A DNA stretch of 64,000 nucleotides from an uncultured Pseudomonadota bacterium (GTDB lineage Bacteria; Myxococcota_A; UBA796; CAJQPC01), in NCBI GenBank assembly GCA_913060515.1, contig CAJXRZ010000007.1, positions 1-64,000 on the forward strand, written 5' to 3'. Below, piece by piece: positions 1 to 7,122 of this stretch (positions are counted from its first letter, which is position 1; each line of letters starts with the position of its first letter). A program made the position numbers and the translations under genes. The notes below the pieces were generated by a model that worked only from the letters and a program-made list of their open reading frames with translations, had not been told where the DNA came from and did no database searches.

Positions 1-47
1 GAGATTTCTGCCTGTCTCGTGGGCTCGGAGATGTGTATAAGAGACAG
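1..47 (+). other. Illumina Nextera adapter and index (artefact)
   Basis: Bases 14-47 match the 34-base Nextera read-2 transposase adapter and end in the 19-base mosaic end (29-47). Bases 6-13 (TTCTGCCT) match the i7 index of Nextera primer N703 as written in the adapter, and bases 1-5 (GAGAT) match the end of the P7 primer. This is library sequence, not genome. Any reading frame across base 48 is chimeric. Confidence 0.97.
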
Positions 48-287
48 GTTGATGGCGATGCGACGCATCCAGAAGAAAATGCTGCGGTCGACCACGTCGT
101 ATTGAGCGATGCGCTCCATACAGATGCGGAAGGTGTCGCGCAGGACGTCTTCCGCCAGATCGGCGATTGGAAGCCGCGGCAGAATGATCTGTCGGAAGAG
201 ACGGTCGCCGTACCAGTTGTACAGCTCGGCCAGAGCCGCCCGGTCGCCCTTCTTCAGGCGAGAGACAACGTCTCTTTCCTGGTCCAA
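48..287 (-). CDS. ECF-type sigma-70 family sigma factor, 3' part missing
   Basis: Eighty codons encode sigma region 2, the part that binds core RNA polymerase and melts the -10 element. The helix DLAEDVLRDTF lies near residues 43-53, and FFWMRRIAIN at 71-80 resembles the usual end of region 2 (W-x-x-x-I-A-x-N). Region 4, which would read the -35 element, is absent because genomic sequence stops at base 48 against adapter. The start is uncertain: the frame is open back to a TGA at 336-338 with no ATG or GTG, so TTG at 287 is the best candidate, with no clear Shine-Dalgarno site. The gene lies downstream of the FAD-linked oxidase on the same strand. Its target promoters cannot be inferred. Confidence 0.72.
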
Positions 288-383
288 TGGGACCAGTCCA
301 GTCTTTCTGGATACCTGAATTTGGGTTGAGACGGCTCACCTGCCTTGTCCTCCGCATTGAGAACGGAGGTGGACTTGGGCTAC

Positions 384-1781
384 TTACACCGAAGTGGTGA
401 TGGGCGCAGCAAGCAGCGTACCGCGTCCCAGGATCCATGCAGGGTCGATCGCGCGCTTGAGCGCCTCAAACTCCTGTATTCCTTGAGCTCCTACCAACTT
501 TCGAAGGTACGGCGCCTTCAGCTTGCCCACCCCATGTTCGGCGGAGAGGGTGCCCCCAAGGGAAAGAGCCCTGTCATAAAGCGCCTCCCAGATCCCCCAG
601 GCGGCCTTGAGCTCCTCGGGGTCCGTGGGCAGCAGGTTCAGGTGCAGGTGGTTGTCCCCAACGTGCCCAAAGAGCACGTGATCCATCTGCACAGAATCGT
701 AGGCCGCCATCATCTCTTCCAGTCCAGAGTCCGGGACGGAGAAATCGGTTCCAACCTTTGGCATTCCGTTTCGGGCGACCTGCTCGTTGATGCCCGCCGG
801 GATGGCGTGCCGGATGTGCAGGAGCTTCTGTAAGGAAGCGGGATCGTGGGCCAGCAGAGTGTGATCCTCCAGCCCGCCGCACGCGGCGATTCGCTCGGCC
901 CAGGACCAGATCGCATTGTCCTCGTTCTCGAGGTCAGTCTCTTGCTCTACCCAAACGGCCACCCGGGCTTGTGCCGGGAGCTCTGGGATGCGCGCCCGGA
1001 TCAACGCCAGACAGTTGGCGTCGTACCACTCGATCAGGCGCGGCTTGGGCGGGAGGCTGCGGGCCTGATGCACAAAGTCCAGACCACTTCGACGGTCTGG
1101 GAAGAGCGCCAAGACAGAGAAGACCTGCTCGGGAAGCGGCAACAAGCGCAGGGTCGCGGCGGTCACCAGGCCCAGGGTGCCCTCTGAGCCGATGATGAGA
1201 TCCAACAGGTTGTCCGCTGGATAGAAGCCCGTCGCGTTCTTCACCCCCGGCGGCTGCCAAGAGGGCGCGGGCCAGTCCGCGGGAATCGGCGTTTGACGGT
1301 CGACTTCTTGAATCCGACCGTCGGCCCAGACCACCTCAGCCGAGAGCACCCAGGGTCGGGTCGGGCCGTAGCGGAAGCTGCGCGCGCCCGAGGCATTGCA
1401 GGCGATGGTTCCCCCCACACTGCAGCTCTCCCAGCTCGTGGGGTCTGGCGGATAGAACAGGCCGTGCTCCGCGGCCGCCTCTTGGATCTCTCCTAGGCGG
1501 ACTGCGGCTCCGACCCGAAGCTGATCACCCCGGATCTCTAAGCCACCAAGGCGCTCCGTCGAGAGCACCCAACCGCCGTGCGGCACCGGCCCCCCCGTCG
1601 TGCTGGTGCGCTCTGCACTCAGGGTGATGGGCATGTTCTTGAGCTGTGCCAGAGCGAAGATCTCGGCGATCTCGCCCGTGCTCCCGGGACGCAGCAAGCC
1701 CTCGGAGTGGCCCGTGGTGTTCGAGGCATCCCGAAGGTAGCCCGCGATCACCTGGGGGTCCGTGACCAGCGCCGCGGCCAC
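384..1781 (-). CDS. FAD-linked oxidase, GlcD/D-lactate dehydrogenase type
   Basis: A 465-residue flavoprotein of the vanillyl-alcohol-oxidase superfamily, as in GlcD and D-2-hydroxyacid dehydrogenases, which oxidise alpha-hydroxy acids to keto acids. The FAD-binding half has TSTTGGPVP near residue 60 and the pyrophosphate-binding stretch SVGGTIACNASGARS near 120-135. The C-terminal half has GHVGDNHLHLN near 375 and AEHGVGK near 415, the usual catalytic His region. Length is normal for the family. GTG at 1781 directly follows the TGA of the ferredoxin gene (1782-1784), so the two are probably co-transcribed and translationally coupled. The ferredoxin is a plausible electron acceptor or donor (inference). 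The substrate cannot be told from sequence. Confidence 0.9.
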   Translation of the reverse strand: MAAALVTDPQVIAGYLRDASNTTGHSEGLLRPGSTGEIAEIFALAQLKNMPITLSAERTSTTGGPVPHGGWVLSTERLGGLEIRGDQLRVGAAVRLGEIQEAAAEHGLFYPPDPTSWESCSVGGTIACNASGARSFRYGPTRPWVLSAEVVWADGRIQEVDRQTPIPADWPAPSWQPPGVKNATGFYPADNLLDLIIGSEGTLGLVTAATLRLLPLPEQVFSVLALFPDRRSGLDFVHQARSLPPKPRLIEWYDANCLALIRARIPELPAQARVAVWVEQETDLENEDNAIWSWAERIAACGGLEDHTLLAHDPASLQKLLHIRHAIPAGINEQVARNGMPKVGTDFSVPDSGLEEMMAAYDSVQMDHVLFGHVGDNHLHLNLLPTDPEELKAAWGIWEALYDRALSLGGTLSAEHGVGKLKAPYLRKLVGAQGIQEFEALKRAIDPAWILGRGTLLAAPITTSV

Positions 1782-2180
1782 TCAGATCTCCAGGAACTCG
1801 TAGGCGCGCAACTTGACGCTGCCTTGGAGGATCTCCATCCGGCAGGCCAAGCGCAGGTTCTCGTCGTAGGCGTTGGCGGCCAGGGTCTCTTTCTCGCCGG
1901 ATCCTTGAGGGCTCACGTTCTCGTGCCCTTCTAGGATCTCAACGCGGCAAGTCGCACAAGAGCTGTCGTTGCAGCCCGAGCCAATGGGCTTGGCCATGTT
2001 GCCGCTGATGAAGAGCGGGGTGTCGCCGGCGCCACCTTGGTAGGTCTGCTCCTCGCCCTTCTCGTCCACCAGAATCAGGGTGACCTTGGCCCGGGCGGGG
2101 GGACGGGCATCTTCGGTGCGCTCAGCAGGGCCAAGGCCCAAGAGTCGCTTGATGAACTTGCGGATTCCAAAGGGGGTCAA
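1782..2180 (-). CDS. 2Fe-2S ferredoxin-domain protein
   Basis: A 132-residue electron carrier. Cys70, Cys75 and Cys78 (C-x4-C-x2-C) and Cys113 give the four ligands of a plant/adrenodoxin-type 2Fe-2S cluster, and the C-terminus fits the beta-grasp fold. A basic lead (RKFIKRLLGLG, 7-17) precedes the domain and could form an amphipathic helix. I chose TTG at 2180 because AGGAG ends 5 bases before it; the frame stays open further upstream but would then overlap the divergent gene at 2296. It is the first gene of a unit with the FAD-linked oxidase, with no gap between them, so it may carry electrons to or from that enzyme. Confidence 0.88.
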   Translation of the reverse strand: MTPFGIRKFIKRLLGLGPAERTEDARPPARAKVTLILVDEKGEEQTYQGGAGDTPLFISGNMAKPIGSGCNDSSCATCRVEILEGHENVSPQGSGEKETLAANAYDENLRLACRMEILQGSVKLRAYEFLEI

Positions 2181-2295
2181 ATCGGCTCCTAAGCAGGGGG
2201 GCCCGCGTGGTGGACGGCCCCTATACTTACCTTGACCATGACTTGCAGGGTGCCAAAACTTGCTCCGCTCCCCAGTACGGGCGAAACTGGGGCCT

Positions 2296-3180
2296 ATGTT
2301 CTTGCTACTTGCCTCCCTCGCCTCCGCCCAAGACGCCCAGATCCAGGTCACGGTGCCTCCAAAAGGCTCCGGGATAATCGTGGTGGATGGCGCTGAGACC
2401 GGCGTCCGCGCCCCAGGCATCATCAGCTTGCCTCCGGGCGAGCACACCATCCAAGTCAACGGCGACTGCGTGACAGCCTCTGAGACCGTGACGGTCACGG
2501 CCGGGGCCAAGACCATCGTAAAGCTGGAGCCACAGCCCGTTGGTGGTTTCGCGGAGATCCGGGTCAGCGACCCGGCGGCAGTGCTCCAGGTAGATGGCAA
2601 GACCATGGCCGCCCCGGCGATGTTGCCCCTCTCTTGCGGCGTTCACACCTTGGAGGCGAACACCGACGACTTGGCTGCAAGCCAAGAGCTCACCGTCGAG
2701 ATGGGTGGCGCCTACCGTGTCACTCTGGAGCTGCTTCCGATCCCGGCCGTCGCGGACATCCCCGACCCAGAGCCGACACCGGACCCCGATCCCACCGTCG
2801 ATCCGGAGCCTGAGAGCGACCCACGCTTGACTCAGGACCCCGTCAAGCCAGACAAGGACCGCAACGGCGGCAAGATCGCTGGCGGCGCCCTGACAGCGGT
2901 AGGCGCAGGCGCACTGGTCGCAGGCGGCGTGGTCCGTGCTGGCGCGCTCAGCGACTACCAGGAGTTCACCGCCCTGGACGTGGACGGCGATGGAACGATC
3001 CGCACCCCGGAGAACACGGCCCGGGCCAACACCCTCTGGGACGACAACATCGCCCCAGCGCGCACCACGTCCATGGCGCTCTTCATCGCCGGCGGACTCT
3101 GTGTGGCCACCGGAACGAGCGTCATGATCCTGGTCGACGATCAAGGGCGCCCGGTGGTCGGGTACACCGGGCGCTTCTAA
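2296..3180 (+). CDS. PEGA-like surface protein with C-terminal membrane segments
   Basis: 294 residues with an N-terminal signal sequence (MFLLLASLASAQ). Two PEGA-like beta domains follow (about residues 13-85 and 85-150), with typical phrases such as LPPGEHTIQVNG and LSCGVHTLEAN. Then comes a Pro/Asp linker of DPEP-type repeats (about 160-190), a hydrophobic segment (GGALTAVGAGALVAGGVV), a DVDGDGTI stretch like a calcium-binding loop, and a second hydrophobic segment near the C-terminus. PEGA domains are common in surface and secreted proteins of Myxococcota and may bind glycans or cell wall. The ATG at 2296 puts the signal sequence at the N-terminus. No enzymatic function is recognisable. 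Confidence 0.82.
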   Translation: MFLLLASLASAQDAQIQVTVPPKGSGIIVVDGAETGVRAPGIISLPPGEHTIQVNGDCVTASETVTVTAGAKTIVKLEPQPVGGFAEIRVSDPAAVLQVDGKTMAAPAMLPLSCGVHTLEANTDDLAASQELTVEMGGAYRVTLELLPIPAVADIPDPEPTPDPDPTVDPEPESDPRLTQDPVKPDKDRNGGKIAGGALTAVGAGALVAGGVVRAGALSDYQEFTALDVDGDGTIRTPENTARANTLWDDNIAPARTTSMALFIAGGLCVATGTSVMILVDDQGRPVVGYTGRF

Positions 3181-3195
3181 GCTGCACAGGCAGCT
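3180..3195. terminator. small hairpin between convergent genes
   Basis: AGCTGC (3180-3185), loop ACAG, GCAGCT (3190-3195). The perfect 6-base stem begins at the last base of the PEGA-like gene's stop codon and lies between convergent genes. There is no U-tract, so it is only a weak terminator candidate. Confidence 0.35.
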
Positions 3196-3201
3196 CCGCT
3201 G

Positions 3202-3702
3202 CTACTCCTCGATGGGCTCTGGCACCGCTGCAGGCTCAACTGCAGGAGCCTCGAGTGTTGTAGGCGTGATTGCTGGGGCCTCTTCCGCTGGGGCCTCGAC
3301 CGCTGCAGCTGGCGTGACCTCACCCTGGAAAGGCTTGTAGCCTGCGGTGTACGCGGCCACTCCGCCGAGCATGGGAATCAGGAACCAGAGGGGCGTGGCC
3401 AGCTTGGGCACGCGCAAGGGCAGCATGATCAAGGCGCCGGTGAGCACCCAGATGCCCAGCTTGATCCAGATCCAGGTTGGAAAGCCCGAGCCGTGCATCT
3501 GACCGATGCGGGCCAGCAGACCGAAGCCGCCCACCAGGATGATCACCATTCCGATGCCGTGGGTCGCTGCCACCAGGCCGCGCTTCTTGTTTGTGCTCTT
3601 GTCCCCGCCGTTGGCCGCGTGAAGCACCAGAGCGCCCAGAGCGCTCCAGGTCAGCAAGATGCCGAAGATGTGGACAACCTTGTAGAAGGAATAGGAAAAC
3701 AC
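3202..3702 (-). CDS. four-helix inner-membrane protein with Pro/Ala/Glu tail
   Basis: 166 residues with four hydrophobic helices (about 9-30, 48-66, 77-96, 101-121) and an acidic Ala/Pro/Glu-rich tail from about 125. Histidines lie at or near the membrane in helices 1 and 2 (H11, H28, H48), which recalls small haem- or copper-linked four-helix proteins such as CopD or SirB-like proteins, but I cannot assign a family. GTG at 3702 has GGGAG 6 bases upstream. It lies 27 bases downstream of the kinase gene on the same strand and may be its last co-transcribed gene. Confidence 0.7.
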   Translation of the reverse strand: MFSYSFYKVVHIFGILLTWSALGALVLHAANGGDKSTNKKRGLVAATHGIGMVIILVGGFGLLARIGQMHGSGFPTWIWIKLGIWVLTGALIMLPLRVPKLATPLWFLIPMLGGVAAYTAGYKPFQGEVTPAAAVEAPAEEAPAITPTTLEAPAVEPAAVPEPIEE

Positions 3703-3729
3703 GGACAGCTCCCAGTTTGAGCGCCGCCC

Positions 3730-6078
3730 CTAACCCGCTTCTTCTTCCGGGAAGGTCGCGAAGTGGACCGGATCAAAGTCACGCACCAAGCGCACCCCGA
3801 GCATGGGATGGTCCAAGGCATCGGGATCCACGACATGCCGCGCACCTGCGCGGCTCTGCGCCACCGAGGCCCCGACGTAGCCGCCCCTGGCGACCCGGGA
3901 TTTCCCGCCCTCTTTCTGCCGAGGGTCCAGCGCCACATCGAGGGCCGGAGGCTCCAGCATCCACTGATTGGCGCATAGCTCCATGCGGTTGCAGCTCAGC
4001 CCTCGGGCCCCCCACGAGGAGACATCCCAGGTGAGACTGGCCGGTGGCACCTGTCTGTTCGGCCGAAGCCCCAGGGGCTCTTCCGCCTCTCCCCATGGGA
4101 ATGAGCGCGCCCCTGCGCCGCGCGCCAGCTTCTCCCACTCCAGCTCGTGAGGCAGGCGCCAGCCCGGGTGCGCCTCCAGATAGCGGTCCAAGGCTGCTGG
4201 GGGCAGTCCACCGACCGGACACTGGGCCCAGTCCGCGTCCTGGGCTTGCAGGTCCGCGCGCTCAAAGGCCCAGCTGGACGGCCAGCTCAAGGCCTGCTGC
4301 TCTGTAGAGAGCTCCACCATCCAGGCAGCCCAGTCCCCGTTGGAGAGCGGGTCCCGCTTGGCCACAAAGGCCTCGATCCAGATCAAGCGCGGCTCGGCCA
4401 GCGCCCGGCTCGCTCGGCGGTCCCCACCCACGACGGTGTAGCCCTCGCGCACGATGACCTCGTCGTCGGCCAAGCAGCCCTTGAGCAGGGATTGCAGCGG
4501 CAGGATCTCGCCCGAAGGGTGCTGCATACGCCAGTGGGAGCCGCTGGGAATGAAGACCTCAAAGTACAAAGGCTCACAGCCTGGGGCCTGACCGGTGTAG
4601 ATGTTCAGCCCCGACCACCCGAGCTGGCGGCGGACTGGACCCAAAATGGTGCAGTCCTGCGCCAAGGTCCGAGACCAAGCCGCCGGATCCTCTCGCAAGA
4701 CCTTGAGGCGAGGAACCCCTGGGGCGTGGAGGGTGACATAGGCCATGCTCTCGACCAGCTCACGCAGGTGACCCAGTGGGGTGTGCTCATTGAGCAGCCC
4801 AGCGTAGACGGCCAGCCCAGGCCGATCTCGGCTCAGCTCCATGCGCCGGCACTCGGCGTACATGTGGGGGTGGACCACTTCATGGATGCGCGGCAGCTCA
4901 AAGCGGCGCACATGGGCCCGAACCACGCTGGCCTCGCGCTGAAGGTCGGCGTAGCGGGTGTTCAGGCGCTCTTTGAGTGCATGGAGCGCGCGCAGGGCCT
5001 CGTGCTTCTGCGCATCACGCCAGTCTCGCTCCTGGTCCCACATGCGGTTCTCTTGGAGCAGGCACTCCATGCGCAGCACATCCACATCGTGAACCGCCGG
5101 CAAGAAGAAGTTCTTGGCCCGCGAGATCGCCGCCTCGCTGCGCTGCTGATCTGGAAATCCGTAGAGCCACGCCCGCAGCATGCGCCCGAAGTGCTCCGCC
5201 CCTGGACGATCTGCGGGGCGTGGACTGATGGCCATGGCACAGGCGCGGACCAGATCATTCGGCACCCAGCCGTTGCGGGCCGAGCTGAGCTCGAGCAGAT
5301 CCTCGTAGCGCTCCACCGTTGGGAATTCGGCGCCCTCCTGCCAGCGCACCGGCGGTCTTCCGGCCATGACGTGGAACAGCGTGCAGCCCAGGGCGTAGAC
5401 ATCCCAGTCGGGCATCGCCCTCTTGCCGGTGGCCTGCTCCTCGGACATGTAGGCCCGGGTTCCGGCAAAGGGCGCGTTCTCGAAGGCCTCCCAGGTGGTC
5501 CCCCAGTCGACCAAATAGGTCTCGCGCAGCGGCCCGGTCATGATGTTGTTGGGCTTGACGTCCCGGTGGATGACCCCCTTTGCGTGGGCGTGTGCCAAGG
5601 CGTCAGCCACCTTGGAGACCGCGTCCACCATCTCGCGCAGCTCCGGTCCATCCTCGGCCGTGCCCCAACCCTTTGGTCCCAAGCGGTAGTCCAACTTCGC
5701 GATGCGTTCCAGGAGGTGCCAGCCCTCGACGACCGGCATCGCGTACCAAACCCGGCCGTCCGTCATGTGGCCCGTCTCGTAGATGGGGATGATGCCGGGG
5801 TGGGCCAGGCGCGCCAGCGTAGAGGCCTCCATCACCATGCGCTTGACCTGTTCGGGGCTCGCCTTGTCCAGGCGCACGGTCTTGATGGCCACCTTGCGCA
5901 GGTTCAATCGGTCCACCGCCTCGTAGACCTCGCCCTGACCGCCGTGACCCAAGAAGCGCACGAAGTAGAACTGCTCGGGCAAGACCGGAACGCGCCGCGG
6001 CAGGTCACGGATCCGCTCGGGTCCCATGACCTCGACCGTGGCGAGGGTTCGGTACTTGGTGGAGAAGGACTCGGGCAC
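3730..6078 (-). CDS. Ser/Thr protein kinase with C-terminal FGE-like domain
   Basis: A 782-residue cytoplasmic protein. The kinase domain has the glycine loop GHGGQG (44-49), catalytic Lys66, HRDVKPNN (Asp173, Asn178) and DWG (191-193) in place of DFG, a common substitution in bacterial kinases, so it should be active. A long helical linker follows. The C-terminal quarter resembles formylglycine-generating-enzyme/sulfatase-modifying folds (RLPHELEWEKLARG, FPWG, ARGGYVG, GVRLVRDF). The cysteine pair used by true FGE is absent from the expected region, so this part is probably a binding module. GTG at 6078 has GGAG 4 bases upstream and a -10-like TATACT (6105-6110, minus strand) at a suitable distance; ATG at 6027 is the alternative. 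It is divergent from the FHA gene, which hints at a shared phosphorylation circuit. Confidence 0.88.
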   Translation of the reverse strand: MPESFSTKYRTLATVEVMGPERIRDLPRRVPVLPEQFYFVRFLGHGGQGEVYEAVDRLNLRKVAIKTVRLDKASPEQVKRMVMEASTLARLAHPGIIPIYETGHMTDGRVWYAMPVVEGWHLLERIAKLDYRLGPKGWGTAEDGPELREMVDAVSKVADALAHAHAKGVIHRDVKPNNIMTGPLRETYLVDWGTTWEAFENAPFAGTRAYMSEEQATGKRAMPDWDVYALGCTLFHVMAGRPPVRWQEGAEFPTVERYEDLLELSSARNGWVPNDLVRACAMAISPRPADRPGAEHFGRMLRAWLYGFPDQQRSEAAISRAKNFFLPAVHDVDVLRMECLLQENRMWDQERDWRDAQKHEALRALHALKERLNTRYADLQREASVVRAHVRRFELPRIHEVVHPHMYAECRRMELSRDRPGLAVYAGLLNEHTPLGHLRELVESMAYVTLHAPGVPRLKVLREDPAAWSRTLAQDCTILGPVRRQLGWSGLNIYTGQAPGCEPLYFEVFIPSGSHWRMQHPSGEILPLQSLLKGCLADDEVIVREGYTVVGGDRRASRALAEPRLIWIEAFVAKRDPLSNGDWAAWMVELSTEQQALSWPSSWAFERADLQAQDADWAQCPVGGLPPAALDRYLEAHPGWRLPHELEWEKLARGAGARSFPWGEAEEPLGLRPNRQVPPASLTWDVSSWGARGLSCNRMELCANQWMLEPPALDVALDPRQKEGGKSRVARGGYVGASVAQSRAGARHVVDPDALDHPMLGVRLVRDFDPVHFATFPEEEAG

Positions 6079-6102
6079 GGGGCTCCAGCGTGCGATGCAA
6101 GC

Positions 6103-6117
6103 GCAGTATAGTACTGC
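6103..6117. promoter_or_regulatory. palindrome with overlapping divergent -10 elements
   Basis: GCAGTA-TAG-TACTGC is a perfect 15-base inverted repeat between the divergent kinase and FHA genes. It contains TATAGT (6107-6112) for the + strand and TATACT (6105-6110) for the - strand, each about 25-27 bases before its start codon. A dimeric regulator bound here would control both genes. I see no good -35 element on either side. Confidence 0.5.
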
Positions 6118-6138
6118 CCTCAACCCCGGAATCTCCCA

Positions 6139-7056
6139 ATGGCCATGCTGCGAGAGCTTCAGAGCGGACGTGTTGTCACCCTTCACGCCGAGCACTTGGT
6201 TGGCCGTTCTCGGCGCTGTGACCTGCGTCTAGACGCGCCAGCCATCTCCTCCCAGCACGCCACCATGCGCTGGACGGGCAGTCGATGGGTCGTGCGCGAC
6301 CTGGGCAGCCGAAACGGGACGCTTTTGGACGGTGCCCTGCTGCCCGCGGGCGAGCACCCCATGCAAGCCGGCATGACCCTGCACTTTGGGACGGAGTCCT
6401 GTGGTTGGGTCCTGGACAGCGCAGCGGCTCCAGTGCCTGTGGCTGCCCCAGGCAACGATGAAGGCCCGTCGATCCAGGGGGTCGAGGGACTCTTGGTCAT
6501 CCCGGCTGCGCCTGCGAGCCCCGTCGTGAACGTGTACCGGAACACCGACGGCAGCTGGATCGCCGAATGGGTGGACGGAAAAGAGGTCAACGTAGGCGAT
6601 TTGGAGCTGATTCAAGTCGAAGGCAAAGCCTGGCGCCTGCACCTGCCGGAGTACGACCAAGCCACCGAACAGGCGGCCAGCGAGGGCCCCAATCTAGACA
6701 ACGTGCGCTTTGTCTTTGATGTCAGCCGCGATCAAGAAGCGGTACGTCTGAGCATCGAGTTCGGCAGCGAGAGCTGGGACCTGGGCGAGCGCGCCCACCA
6801 CTGGATGCTCTTCTTGTTGGCCAAGGCCAGAGACGAGGACAAAGACCACGATCCCTCCGAGCATGGCTGGGTCTATAGCGACCGCCTGGTGCGGGACGTG
6901 GGCATGACCGAGGGCACCATGTCGGTGTACATCTTCCGAGCCCGGCAGCAAGTCGCGGCCTGCGGAGTAGAGGGCGCCCAGAGCTTGGTGGCCCGGCGAA
7001 AGCCCACCCGTCAGGTGCGCTTCGGCGGCAAAAACATCTTGATTCGTCAGCACTAA
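6139..7056 (+). CDS. FHA-domain protein with winged-helix-like C-terminus
   Basis: 305 residues. The N-terminal FHA domain (about 1-95) has the phosphothreonine-binding signature GRSRRCDLRL, SSQHATMRW and LGSRNGTLLDG. A variable middle follows, then a C-terminal part (about 205-305) whose segment GWVYSDRLVRDVGMTEGTM and later RRKPTRQVRFG look like a winged-helix DNA-binding region. This pairing suggests a regulator switched by Thr phosphorylation. The divergent kinase gene at 3730-6078 is the obvious candidate partner (inference). ATG at 6139 is taken as start, and 6145 is also possible. No strong Shine-Dalgarno site precedes it. Confidence 0.85.
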   Translation: MAMLRELQSGRVVTLHAEHLVGRSRRCDLRLDAPAISSQHATMRWTGSRWVVRDLGSRNGTLLDGALLPAGEHPMQAGMTLHFGTESCGWVLDSAAAPVPVAAPGNDEGPSIQGVEGLLVIPAAPASPVVNVYRNTDGSWIAEWVDGKEVNVGDLELIQVEGKAWRLHLPEYDQATEQAASEGPNLDNVRFVFDVSRDQEAVRLSIEFGSESWDLGERAHHWMLFLLAKARDEDKDHDPSEHGWVYSDRLVRDVGMTEGTMSVYIFRARQQVAACGVEGAQSLVARRKPTRQVRFGGKNILIRQH

Positions 7057-7081
7057 GCCACGCCAATGGAAACAGGGCAGC

Positions 7082-7103
7082 CCCTCGCCGCGTAGAGCGA
7101 GGG
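7082..7103 (+). other. intergenic stem-loop
   Basis: CCCTCGC (7082-7088) pairs with GCGAGGG (7097-7103) around an 8-base loop, in the 66-base gap between the FHA gene and the vWA operon and just before that operon's ribosome site. There is no T-tract. It could attenuate read-through or protect mRNA. Confidence 0.35.
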
Positions 7104-7122
7104 ACCCCTCACAGGAGCCCCT

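Noticed and set aside
1782-2606. Longer ferredoxin reading frame up to 2606
   Set aside because: The extra N-terminal part is the mirror of the PEGA-like gene; AGGAG with TTG at 2180 gives a normal-length ferredoxin.
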